The notes beneath the pieces were generated by a model, which was given only the letters and a program-made list of their open reading frames with translations, was not told the DNA's origin and did not search any database. The position numbers and the translations under genes are program-made. From positions 3,611,086 to 3,675,085 of the forward strand of contig NC_057010.1 in the NCBI RefSeq assembly GCF_000002595.2: a DNA stretch of 64,000 nucleotides, given 5' to 3'. Positions 36,249 to 45,577 of the stretch are shown here, piece by piece. The DNA is from Chlamydomonas reinhardtii (lineage: Eukaryota; Chlorophyta; Chlorophyceae; Chlamydomonadales; Chlamydomonadaceae). The stretch's first letter is position 1. The number at the start of each line of letters is the position of its first letter.

Positions 36249-39200
36249 CTACCGCGCCGCGATGAGGGTCTTGGAACACAGCTTGGCCAGCAGCCCACTC
36301 AGCTGCAGGCGCGAGTTGACGCCCTCCGACACGCGCATGTGGCAGAAGCCAATCTCCTGCGGCGGGCAGCGGCGCGTCAGTGGCGGGTCCGCGTGCACGG
36401 CAGCCATCCAACCGCAAGGCACAGCGGCGCTGGACGCACGCGGCCGTCAACGTGAAACTACGGTACCGTACACACCACGGTGCCTTATCAGGCCACAGGC
36501 AGCTCAGCACTCCCGATCCCAGCGCACGCCGTGCAACCGGTGTGGCCCTAAACCCGCCGCCGCCGCCGCCTCACCCTGAGGTACTCCAGCTTGAGGAACT
36601 CGGGGATGTCGGCGTTGCGCACCACTCGGAACACGGTGGTGATGATGTCCATGGGGCTGTAGCCCATGTCCTGCAGCTCCTGCGCGGCCACATGGGGGTC
36701 TATGTGTTTGTGTGTGCGTGTGTGTTTATGTTTTTGTGTGTCTTACGTGATTGAGAACAACGACAGGCGGAAAGGGACGGGGGTGTGGGAAGGGAGGCAG
36801 GGAGCAGCAGGGACGAGGCGAGCCAGCAAGCCACCGCCGCCGCCCCTGCCCTTGCCAAACCAGCACCTGCATCGCCAGCCACCAGGTGCACGTTCACACG
36901 CTCACACAGCCACACCCATACACCCCCCCACCCACGCACCCGCACACACACGTACACGCACCTTCATGCCCGCGTACGCCGCATCCAGGTCTCCCGCCTT
37001 GCACTTGGCGATGATGCCCATGACCAGCTTGGGGTGCGGCTGGTCGCACACCTTGAACACGTTCTCCTGACTGATGAAGCCAAAGCCGCTGTGCGTTGCC
37101 TGCGCGTGGCCGGTGGCCACAGCGGCGGGTGGGGGCAGGGAGAGGAGGGGCAGGAAGCGGGGAGGGTGGGACGGAAGGGCAGGTTGGGAGGGGAGGGCAG
37201 GGTGGGAGGGGAGGGCAGGGAGCGGGGGCAGGAGAGGCTGGCAGGGCAAGTGGAGGGAAGTGGTAGTTGGCGACCTGGCGTGGTTGGGCGGAGCGCAGAA
37301 GCTGGCGTAGAGGACTGCCCCAGAAAGAGGCCCCGTCAAGCCCAGCCGGCCCCCACCGGTGCTGGACAGCTTCCTGCGCCTAGGCCCCCACTGCCCCTGT
37401 CTGTTCATACGGCAGTCCCCAGCCCCCGACCCCCCGACCCCCCCCCCCGCGCACCTGCATGTTGTTGAGCGCCTGGCGCATGTCGCCGTCCGCCGTGAAG
37501 ATGACCGCCTCCATACCCGCGTCGTTGTACGTCACCTGGGGGCGGGCCGGGGCGGGGCGGGGTGGGCAGGGCGGAAGGCGGGTCGGCGCGTGGGGACGGC
37601 GGGAGGTGTGCGCGTGCTGGCACGCTTCGGCGTCGCAACTCTCGCAAGGTGCCGGCTCCTCCCGCGCCTTCATTTCTGCACATTGTTTTGCGCCCCAAGA
37701 CTGCCTCGTCAGCAACTATCCCCCCGCCCCATACCTGCCCTGCCCGCGCCCCCAGGCGCGCAACCCTTCTGCTCACCCCCTCCTTCTCCGCCCCCTCCTC
37801 CGCCTCACCCCCTCCTTCTCCGCCCCATCCACCGTCTCACCCCCTCCTTCTCCGCCCCCTCCTCCGTCTCACCCCCTCCTTCTCCGCCCCATCCACTGTC
37901 TCACCCCCTCCTTCTCCGCCCCCTCCTCCGTCTCACCCCCTCCTTCTCCGCCACTAGCCGCATGCGCGCCAGGATGTCCTCGTCCGGGATGCGCGTGTAG
38001 CGCACGATGGCGCAGCGCGACTGGATGGGCTCGATAATCTTGGAGCTCATGTTGCAGGCCAGTGCGAAGCGCGTGGTGCCGCTGTAGATCTCCATGGTGC
38101 GGCGGAGCGCCTGCTGCGCGCCCGCGGTCATGCTGCGAGGGAGCAGGAAGAGGAGGGCGGGCGGCCCGGGGCGGGGCAGGCCGGGGCGGGTATGGTGGAT
38201 GCATGGCGGACACGTGCTGGATGCGGAGGAGGATCAGGCGAGAACGGGGACGGGGTGGGGCTGTGTGGGTACCAGGTGCGGGACACGTCAACATCACCCC
38301 CGCCCGCCCCACCTGTCCGCCTCGTCCAGGATGACAATCTTGTGGCGGCCCGGCGGCAGCGTCACCTTCTTCTGCGCAAACATCTTGATCTTGTTGCGCA
38401 CCACGTCGATGCCGCTGCGGGGGCATTGCGGCCGGCCGTGTGGCGTGTGAGGTAAGGCAGGTGCCAAGCGAGGCCGCACGCGAGGGGAGCAGCCCGAGCG
38501 GCGGGCAGCACGGCCATGATTTGTGACCCCACCCCGGCTGTGAACGCGGCCCCCTGCTGCTGCAGCACAGCATCCTTCACCCGGGGCTATGGTCCTCCAT
38601 TCCCCAGCCATTCGCAGCCATACACATGCGGCATGCGGCATGCGCCAGCTATTGATTCCATCAAGCATGGAAGAGCACATGCACATACATGCGCGCACAG
38701 TAATCAACCGCGACTTGCCGGTCGTCTGAGGCGTTGAGCTCGAGCACGGCCTCTTTGTAGTTGGGCCCAAGCAGCTGGTGGGCCAGGCACAGGATGCTGG
38801 TGGTCTTGCCCGTGCCCGGAGGGCCCTGCAGGCGGTGACAAGGAGTGAGGAGGCGCAGGAGGCGGGTCACTTGAGGCGTGGTTAGCTGCAAGGTATTGGT
38901 GGATGCGTGGATGTTGAGAGGCGGGACCTCGCCGCTCTCAGGTCGTATGCCAGCGCGGACACGGCTTGCTCACTGCCCAAGCCACCGCTGTCCACACACA
39001 AGCAATCCAAAGGCCAGGGTGTCCCATAGCCCGTATCCATGAGGCATAGAAGGTGTCACGTGCTACCAGGCGGCTCCAACACGCCCGCGACAGGGCTGAA
39101 GGAGGGGGGACGACACGCACCGAGAGGATGACGTTGGGCATGTTGCCCTCTTCAGCGATTACTTGTAACCGTGCCACAGCCTCCGTATTTCCCACAATTT

Positions 39201-39386
39201 CATTGATGAATTGCGGACGGTACTTCTCCAGCTGCAGCAGGGCAAGCAGGAGTGTGTTTGGGGTCGATGCGCTTCCGGCGCCAAATTGCTGGGCAGTGAA
39301 CTTTCGCTCACCCAAGGCAGCTCATATCCACCCTTTGTTGCCGTCTCTTCCGGAGGCTTGGGATCCAGGTCCATCGGCTGGGCCAT
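36249..39386 (-). CDS. RFC2: Replication factor C small subunit 2 (clamp loader)
   Basis: AAA+ subunit of the RFC complex that loads PCNA onto primed DNA in the nucleus. Nine exons (39386-39312, 39231-39121, 38825-38719, 38414-38313, 38132-37937, 37535-37455, 37099-36962, 36679-36575, 36356-36249) join to 340 aa, a normal length. Motifs in order: [15 protein letters not shown] (RFC box II), Walker [10 protein letters not shown] (63-71, Lys69), [20 protein letters not shown], Walker B ILDEAD (126-131), [10 protein letters not shown], and the SRC arginine-finger motif (170-172). The sequence follows human/plant RFC2 (yeast Rfc4) throughout, including the C-terminal helical domain ([33 protein letters not shown]). 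Intron 3 starts with GC. Exon 5 ends at a tandemly repeated splice junction. Confidence 0.95.
37120..37260. repeat. G-rich imperfect minisatellite in RFC2 intron 6
   Basis: Tandem GGGAGGGGAGGGCAGG-type units occupy most of the sequence behind the exon 7 acceptor (intron 37100-37454). They are purine-rich on the plus strand, so the transcript carries C-rich repeats. Confidence 0.7.
37780..37960. repeat. Minisatellite built from the RFC2 exon 5 / intron 5 junction
   Basis: Units of about 33-34 bp alternate CCCCCTCCTTCTCCGCCCC with a TCCTCCGTCTCA or ATCCACCGTCTCA block, about five copies. In gene sense each unit reads GGCGGAGAAGGAGGGGGTGA, which is the last codons of exon 5 (AEKEG) plus the donor. 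Confidence 0.85.
38717..38722 (-). other. GC donor of RFC2 intron 3
   Basis: The exon ends GACGACCG and the intron begins GCAAGT. Joining to CGGCATCGACGTG restores the invariant ...[13 protein letters not shown] of RFC2. No GT donor nearby keeps the conserved sequence. Confidence 0.85.
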
Positions 39387-40542
39387 CGTTGCAGAGAAGG
39401 GTTCCCGCGCTGCTATCTGACACTTAGCTCCTGAGGCTCTTCTGGCCCTCTAGCGCTCAACTAGCAAGATTATTGTGAATGGCGTTTGTCGTTGTTTAAA
39501 ACGAGCATGAACGCGCTTCAATCGTTGAATAGGTTTGCTAACAAAAAACGCTGCGGAACTGCTACAAGGCCAGACGCAGGATGTGGTGATGTGGTGCAGA
39601 TACATTAATCCTTGGTGTTTAAAATCAAGAAAGAGACTGGCCCTGCATGAATGGGAGGCACGGCACCGCACGGCACCAAGTCGGCAGCCTGCGGCAGCAG
39701 TGAGCCCTCCGCAGGACTTTGTGATGCGAGAGTACAGCCCCAAACTGGAGTGTGTGTATATCAAACAGCACACGGGGACGTCCATCCGCCGATGCCGTAC
39801 AGGACGGTCCAGGACAGTCGGACAAGCAAATACAGCTTGCCCAAACTGAACTCCAAGTCCCCTGCGTGAAGCAATTAGGCGGTTGAGCCCGCCGCTGAGC
39901 CGTTCAGGCAGTAGGACACGCAGCCAGCCTAAAGTGGGACATAGTGAGGTCCTGTGAGACCCAGGACTCCAACTGACTATCGCACCCCAGCTGCTCCCCG
40001 TATAGTGCGTTGCCAGGCTTATGTACGCATACCGTGTGCACAGTACAGGTGCTTCTACCAAGCTACCAACGCGTAGCCGTGCGCGTAGCTACCTAATGCT
40101 GCGGCGTGCACCCACAAACCGCCGCCCATGAAACTTTTCTGCGTTCTGCGTCTGAAGGCCCCTCAGCGTTGCTGTCATACATATTGGGGATGGGCCCCCT
40201 CGCCCTAGCCACCTTACCCCGATAATCAGGCCAGGGGAGGGGGGTATGCAACTCGGCCTGGATCCAGCCCAGGCTGCATGGGACCCGGCCAAAGGTGTTC
40301 GGACCCCCCAGCGCCTGCTCCTGAGAATTCATTATTGTAGCCTGGACATATGGTTAGTCATTTGAACCGACAGGCGCCCAGAAACGAGTGCTTCGAGTGA
40401 GTCGGCCATTGTGTGCGCGCTGGAAACACGGGAAACGAAATTCCGGACGCTTGTGATCACCTCAGCGGGCCTCCAGCTACCTGTTTAATAAAAGAAAGCG
40501 AAGGGCACCATCGCTGTAGGTTCTGGCGGACGTGGCGTGGGC
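39387..40542. other. RFC2 upstream region and first copy of a direct repeat
   Basis: 1.15 kb between divergent genes. Contains the RFC2 promoter side and, at 39989-40186, a sequence repeated upstream of the MYND-finger gene. No other gene is seen. Confidence 0.5.
39989..40186 (+). repeat. Direct repeat, copy 1
   Basis: Begins AGCTGCTCCCCGTATAGTGC and ends TCATACATATT. Matches 41469-41638 along its length with scattered substitutions and a ~28-bp length difference. The two copies are about 1.28 kb apart and bracket the 159-aa ORF. Confidence 0.85.
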
Positions 40543-41022
40543 ATGATGGCGCGCGTGGAGGAGCTGTTCGCCACCCACAAGGAGGAGCTCATAGGTGCCA
40601 TCAACAGGCTCGAGGCAGACCAGCAGCAGCTGAACGCAAGCGTGCAGCGGCTCCAGGCAGGCCTGCAGCAGCTGAACACACGCGTGCAGCTGCTCGAAGC
40701 AGGTCAGCAGCAAATGGCGGCGCAGGTGGCAGCCAACAGCCACAACGCCTACGCGCGGATGTGCAATAGCCGGGCGGGGGCCACGGAGCCGCTGCAGCCC
40801 CTCGTGCGGGAGAAGCCGCCCTCGCAGGCCTCGGACCCGGCAGTGGGCAGCCGCCCGCCAGAGGGGGACTTCCCGGCGACCCGGGACGACGTGCTGGACC
40901 TCACACGTGATGCATTCAAGATGCTGGCGGCCTTCTACGGCCAGGAGTTCGGGAACAGCAACGCGACCCTGGCTGTTCGCCGCCGCAGCTTTGGTGACTT
41001 CATTGGTGTGACTGGCCTGTGA
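40543..41022 (+). CDS. Small coiled-coil protein with SAP-like C-terminus
   Basis: A single uninterrupted 159-aa frame. I do not recognise a named family. Residues 1 to about 70 are a coiled coil made of repeated 14-residue units rich in Leu and Gln (LEADQQQLNASVQRL, LQAGLQQLNTRVQLL, LEAGQQQMAAQV). A variable Pro-rich linker follows. The last 50 residues, FPATRDDVLDLTRDAFKMLA through AFYG and RRRSFGDFIGV, have the helix-turn-helix spacing of a SAP-like module: L..LT...L..L...YG, then RR..F..FIG. I recall multi-copy Chlamydomonas proteins with this architecture, but cannot confirm it here. The GTG and TTG codons upstream of the ATG are not used as starts because an in-frame TAA lies about 50 nt upstream. 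A TGTAA signal lies at 41356-41360. Confidence 0.6.
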   Translation: MMARVEELFATHKEELIGAINRLEADQQQLNASVQRLQAGLQQLNTRVQLLEAGQQQMAAQVAANSHNAYARMCNSRAGATEPLQPLVREKPPSQASDPAVGSRPPEGDFPATRDDVLDLTRDAFKMLAAFYGQEFGNSNATLAVRRRSFGDFIGVTGL

Positions 41023-41355
41023 AGTGTGGGCAGTCGTGGGGAGTCGCTAGGGCACCTTAGGTACCGGGGTATTTGTGCGGCTTCAGTGGTTGGCAGGCGC
41101 AGTTTTGCAGGAGAGTCCACCCTAGTCCAGTGAGTAGAAGATATGTAGGGCGTATGCCGCGTACCGTAATGCTTCCTAACCTCTCAGCTGTGGAGGGGTA
41201 TCAGTCTTCCGGCCTGATTCTCGGAGTGGGCACTGACATCACCTGCATTCACTAGCAAGCACTTCGCATCACAGACCTTGGAAGCAAATTGGGGCGCATA
41301 TGTCCCTGTGTTTGACTTACTGCTGGCCATGGCTCGAGTAAGGCATGCCGTAAGG

Positions 41356-41360
41356 TGTAA
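41356..41360 (+). terminator. TGTAA polyadenylation signal after the coiled-coil ORF
   Basis: TGTAA about 330 nt after the stop codon at 41022, before the second direct repeat. Confidence 0.4.
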
Positions 41361-41468
41361 AGTGATAAGTTTGTGCAGGCGCACCCCTGATTGTGTATGT
41401 GTTGTACTGTGAGTTGTTTACACCGCCTGACACCGCACAGCAACCGGTGCCATCAATGACATCGATCT

Positions 41469-41638
41469 AGCTGCTCCCCGTATAGTGCGTTGCCAGGCTT
41501 GTGTACGCATGCCGTGTGGACAGTACAGATGCTTCTACCAAGCTACCAACGCGTAGGAATGCTGCGGCGTGCACCCCCTGCCCATGAAACTTTCCTGCGT
41601 TACCCTGAAGGTCCCTCAGCGTTACTATCATACATATT
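41469..41638 (+). repeat. Direct repeat, copy 2
   Basis: Partner of 39989-40186. It ends 45 bp before the ATG of the MYND-finger gene, so this copy probably overlaps that gene's promoter and 5' UTR. Confidence 0.85.
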
Positions 41639-41683
41639 CGTCTCATCGCTGATTATATGTAGCGCTACGAGCACGTTGGGGAT

Positions 41684-44600
41684 ATGGCTGCAGCATGCCC
41701 GCCAACCGCTGGCGAGGGCCACGCGACACTGAAACAGCTGCTTCATCATATATCTGAGATGCACGAGCTCTCGAATGCTGACCCATCAGAGCTGCGTGGC
41801 GAGCTGCTGGGCCTCCTGGCCGGAGTGCAATTGCGAGCGGACAGAAGTTTGTGTCTGGCGCTCCTGTCAGCTTATCAGAGCATGGGGCGCCGTATCAGTG
41901 AGGGCGAGATGTCTGAAGAGCACACTTGCTGGCTGGAACTTGGAGACTTCATCCTGACGTCCTCCAAGCGCGAAAACATTCCCAACCTGCTCCTGGCCCT
42001 GGTTCAAACCGACACATTCAACATTTTCTCAAGGGTGTGTGCAAGCATCGCACCAACGCTCGAAGCCACTGGCCAGGGGCGCAGCAGCCCTGTCGGAGCG
42101 GGCGATGATGAGGGCGGGCAGCGCGCTGGCGGCAGCGTGCAGGCTGGCTGTCCGCCTGTCAGCGCGTGCCTTCAGATACTAAGGCACATGCTTCGCATGT
42201 TGGACTTGTATGACCCTGCGGTGCCACTGCCGGAGCTGCTGTCGGCGCTGCGGCGCAGCCAGCTACTAGAGGCGCTGACGGCGGCGGTGATGCGCCTGGC
42301 GACCGCGCTGCCGGTACCCACCTCCACCGGCAGCAGCTCGGGCCAGCCTGAGTCCCAGAGGAAATGGGAGTGTCTGACGATGGTCGTGGAGCTCTTGTGC
42401 GCAGCTATGCAGGCCCTTGCTCTGCGAGCCTGCCCGTACGACTTCTTCGGGGCCCTGACGCCGCAGCCGCACGAGCACCAGGGCGTGCCGCCGGGGGCGG
42501 TCGCGACGGCGGCGGAGCTGCGCCTGCTGATGCGCGGCCGGAACGTGCAGGTCTTTGCTGTTTGGGCGCTCTGCTGCCTGAACCTGGGGGCGGCTGCGGC
42601 GGACGCAGCACTAACGGGCGCACACGCGGCGGGACCAGCGGGCGAGGACATGCCAGCTCGGATGGCGGCGATACGGCGTGCGCTGCCTGCGACCTGGGTG
42701 CGACCGATGTGGCCGGACACGCCGCCTACGCAAAGCATATCTTGTGCAGCGGAGCTCCTGGCGTTGGTGCTGCAAGTCACCGCTGAAGGGCACGCGCACC
42801 TCCCGATCTCCCAACCTCCAACCGGGCACCGCACTGCTGCCGGAGAAGCAGGAGCGCGCGAGCCACAGCAGCCGCTGCCGGAGCAGCAGCAGGCCGCACA
42901 GCTGCGGCCGCCGTCTCCACACGTGTGCCCGCTGCTGTGCCGGCGGCCTGCTGCGGTGTACGACTTGTTGGCAGCCACTGCCCTCCCCGGCCTCTCCCTG
43001 GAGGTGGCGGCAGGGGAGGCTGCGGCGGCGGCGGCGGCAGCGGAGGCGGTGGCGGCGGCGGCGGCGGTGGGGCCAAGGCGCCAGGCGGGTGGCCGGCAGG
43101 CACCGCCGGCCGCTGCCGGAGCCGATGAGACCACTGGCTGCGTTCCGGCAGATGCCGTGACGTGTCTGCTGCGGTGCCGGCTGCTGATGCACATGCGGCC
43201 GGCGCAGGCGGCGGCGCGGCTGCCGGGCCTGTGGCGCGGCGTGGTGGTGCCGCAGCTGCGTGTGTGTCACCTGTATCCAGGGCAGGCGGGAAAGGTGACA
43301 GCGTACATCGGCGAGCTGCTGAGGCTGCGGCTGCCGCCCGTGTGTGGGACAGGCTTGGGAGGTCCTGGGGCCGCTCGGGTTGACGTGCTGCAGCCGGAGG
43401 CGGAGCCCTGCTACAGCCTGCGCTGTGCGGTGGACGGGGGGCTGCTGCCGGCGCTGGAGTGCGCGCTGCGGCGGCCGCAGGCGGCGCCCAGCGTGGTGCA
43501 GATGCTGGGGACCATCAACCATGTGCTGCGCTACTCGGGCGCATGGCCGGCGATGGTGATAACCGCGCCGCCGCTGCAGGTGGCGGCGCTGGTGATGACG
43601 CTGGCGGCGGCTGCGCGGCACCTGCTGGAGGCAAGCGGCGGCGCTGGCGGCACAGGCGGCGCTGGCGGCACGAGCGGCGCTGGCGGCGCAGGCGGCGCTG
43701 GCGGCGCAGGCGGCGCTGGCGGCAAGCGGCGGCACCTGGCAAGCGGCGGCGCTGGCGGCACAGGCGGCGCTGGCGGCGCAGGCGGCGCTGGCGGCGCTGG
43801 CGGCACAAGCGGCGGTGGCGGCTCAAGCGGCGCTGGCGGCGCGGCGCCTGAGCTGTACTTGGTGGGCGCGGGGCGGGTGGGCGGCGTGTACCCGGCCGCG
43901 GGTGGCGCGCACATCGAGCTGAGTCGCTACTTGGCAGCAATGCTTGAGCAGCTGCTGGACCTGTGGCGAGCCATAGACAACGACGAACTGGAGCAGCTTG
44001 AGCGGGATGAGGGCTGCGCGGCAGCGCCCGCATGCAGCGGCTACCTGAGGCTGAACAATGCGTTGGAGCCGGCGGCGGCGGGCTTCGCTCCGCTGCAGAT
44101 GGGCTGGGTGACGCGACTGGCAGTGTGGGCCAAGCATGCGCGTCGCCCGGTCAGCTGCAACGCCGGCGGCGGCGTTGACTTCGGCATCGGCACCGGAACG
44201 GGCATGGGCATAGGCAGGAGCAGCGGCGTTTTCCATGAAGAGCAGGATAGGTGGCTTGTAAGCCTGGCGGTGCAGCAGTGGCTGCCGGCGCTGCTGGACG
44301 CGGCGGTAGAGCGGCTTGACGCCGGCCCGCTGGCGAGCGGCGCAGATCACCAGCTGGTGCTGCTGGTGACGCGGCTGGCGCGCGACGTGCTGTCGAGCTA
44401 TCTGCTTGATGAACACCCGCAACACCTTTACCAGGACTTGTACCAGAATCAGACCGACGCCGGGGACGAGGATAAAGAAGAGGAAGAGGAAGAGGCGGCG
44501 GCTTCACCTAGGGCGCACGCGTTGCGGCTGCAATCGCGGCGCACGTATGTCAGAGAGCTGCTGGAGGGACCGCTGAGCCTGCTCGTCCATCACCTAGCTG

Positions 44601-45577
44601 CGCGACCGGAGCTGTGGGCGGACAGCGGCAGCCGCAGCGGCACCAGTGCTGCTGGCGCCGAGAGTGCTAGGGGCGACGGCGACAGCGGCGGCAGCAGCGC
44701 CCGCGCCTTCGCGGAGTGTTGTGTGCTCGACGCCCTGGAGGGGTATTGGTCCTGTACGCCCACCGAGTGCTACTACCTCACGTCCACATGGCGGCTGCTG
44801 GCGGCTTGCAACCTGGTGCGGGAGGGCAAGGCGCTCGGGCCACGCACTGGCAGGCGGGGCGCCAGCGGCCGGCCGAGGGCGGGCGGGGGAAACACCTTCT
44901 CGCAAGCGGACGCCACGGCTATCGCGGCTGAGGCGGGCGGCCTGCCGCTGCTGGCGCTGCCTGTGAGGCAGCTGGCGGTGAAGCACGGGCGTGAGCAGCT
45001 GGTGGCGCTGATAGATGCGGTGGAGGGGGCGCTCCGGGACCCGTCAGTGGCGCCGGGCAAAGGTCTCATACTGCTGCCGCAGGCCTACGAGAGCGTTGTG
45101 GAGAGGCTGTGTGACCCCACGGCCGGCGAGTACTTCCCCTGGGTGATGTCACCGGTGGCTGTGGAGCAGGAGCTGGCCAGCCTGCTGCAGGCGGCGGGGG
45201 CGGCGGAAGCGGCGGGGGCGGCGGGGGATGGAGGTGGAGGCTGCAGCGTTGGCGGCGGCCCGAGTGGCAGCGGCGTGGGCGTGGCCGGCGGCAGCGGGCT
45301 GGCTGCTGCATTTTGCGGCAACCCGCGCTGCCGGCAGCTTGACGGGCCCAGCGCGATAGTTGCCGCCGGCCGCGGCAAGCTGTGCGCGCGGTGCCGCGGG
45401 GTGCGCTACTGCGGCGGCCTCTGCCAGCTGGAGCACTGGCGCGCGGGGCACTCCACTTCGTGCTTGGGCGCGGCAGGCGGAGGCGGGGGCGGAGGCGGGG
45501 GCATGGCTGCCGCGCCGAAGGGGTCTGAGGTGTCCATAACCCACTGGCAGGCTGTGGCAGGGCAGATTGCACTCTGA
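41684..45577 (+). CDS. Large MYND-type zinc-finger protein
   Basis: One intronless frame of 1297 aa, unusual in this intron-rich window. The C-terminus (about 1211-1260) is a MYND zinc finger: CGNPRC, CARC, YCGGLC, EHWRAGHSTSC, a fold that binds proline-rich peptides in protein partners. The preceding 1200 residues are mostly Leu/Ala-rich helical sequence with no domain I can name, interrupted by a Gly-Gly-Ala repeat (about 650-725), an acidic run (DKEEEEEEAA) and Ser/Gly-rich linkers. Chlamydomonas has many large MYND-finger proteins of unknown function; this resembles them. Two TGTAA signals follow at 45685-45689 and 45703-45707. The ATG at 41684 is the first in the frame and lies 45 bp behind the direct repeat. 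Confidence 0.85.
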   Translation: MAAACPPTAGEGHATLKQLLHHISEMHELSNADPSELRGELLGLLAGVQLRADRSLCLALLSAYQSMGRRISEGEMSEEHTCWLELGDFILTSSKRENIPNLLLALVQTDTFNIFSRVCASIAPTLEATGQGRSSPVGAGDDEGGQRAGGSVQAGCPPVSACLQILRHMLRMLDLYDPAVPLPELLSALRRSQLLEALTAAVMRLATALPVPTSTGSSSGQPESQRKWECLTMVVELLCAAMQALALRACPYDFFGALTPQPHEHQGVPPGAVATAAELRLLMRGRNVQVFAVWALCCLNLGAAAADAALTGAHAAGPAGEDMPARMAAIRRALPATWVRPMWPDTPPTQSISCAAELLALVLQVTAEGHAHLPISQPPTGHRTAAGEAGAREPQQPLPEQQQAAQLRPPSPHVCPLLCRRPAAVYDLLAATALPGLSLEVAAGEAAAAAAAAEAVAAAAAVGPRRQAGGRQAPPAAAGADETTGCVPADAVTCLLRCRLLMHMRPAQAAARLPGLWRGVVVPQLRVCHLYPGQAGKVTAYIGELLRLRLPPVCGTGLGGPGAARVDVLQPEAEPCYSLRCAVDGGLLPALECALRRPQAAPSVVQMLGTINHVLRYSGAWPAMVITAPPLQVAALVMTLAAAARHLLEASGGAGGTGGAGGTSGAGGAGGAGGAGGAGGKRRHLASGGAGGTGGAGGAGGAGGAGGTSGGGGSSGAGGAAPELYLVGAGRVGGVYPAAGGAHIELSRYLAAMLEQLLDLWRAIDNDELEQLERDEGCAAAPACSGYLRLNNALEPAAAGFAPLQMGWVTRLAVWAKHARRPVSCNAGGGVDFGIGTGTGMGIGRSSGVFHEEQDRWLVSLAVQQWLPALLDAAVERLDAGPLASGADHQLVLLVTRLARDVLSSYLLDEHPQHLYQDLYQNQTDAGDEDKEEEEEEAAASPRAHALRLQSRRTYVRELLEGPLSLLVHHLAARPELWADSGSRSGTSAAGAESARGDGDSGGSSARAFAECCVLDALEGYWSCTPTECYYLTSTWRLLAACNLVREGKALGPRTGRRGASGRPRAGGGNTFSQADATAIAAEAGGLPLLALPVRQLAVKHGREQLVALIDAVEGALRDPSVAPGKGLILLPQAYESVVERLCDPTAGEYFPWVMSPVAVEQELASLLQAAGAAEAAGAAGDGGGGCSVGGGPSGSGVGVAGGSGLAAAFCGNPRCRQLDGPSAIVAAGRGKLCARCRGVRYCGGLCQLEHWRAGHSTSCLGAAGGGGGGGGGMAAAPKGSEVSITHWQAVAGQIAL
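43630..43850 (+). repeat. Coding minisatellite (Gly-Gly-Ala repeat)
   Basis: Tandem GGCGGCGCTGGCGGCACA-type units encode (GGAGGTGGAGG)n within the MYND protein, with one KRRHLAS interruption. Units are nearly identical, suggesting recent expansion, and all stay in frame. Confidence 0.9.

Noticed and set aside
39989-41638. Full LTR retroelement between the direct repeats
   Set aside because: The interval has no protease, reverse transcriptase or integrase motif and is only ~1.3 kb; the repeats lack the usual TG...CA ends.
42172-43194. 340-codon minus-strand frame opposite the MYND gene
   Set aside because: Shadow of the long plus-strand frame; Ala/Ser/Arg-rich, and the plus strand has the zinc finger.
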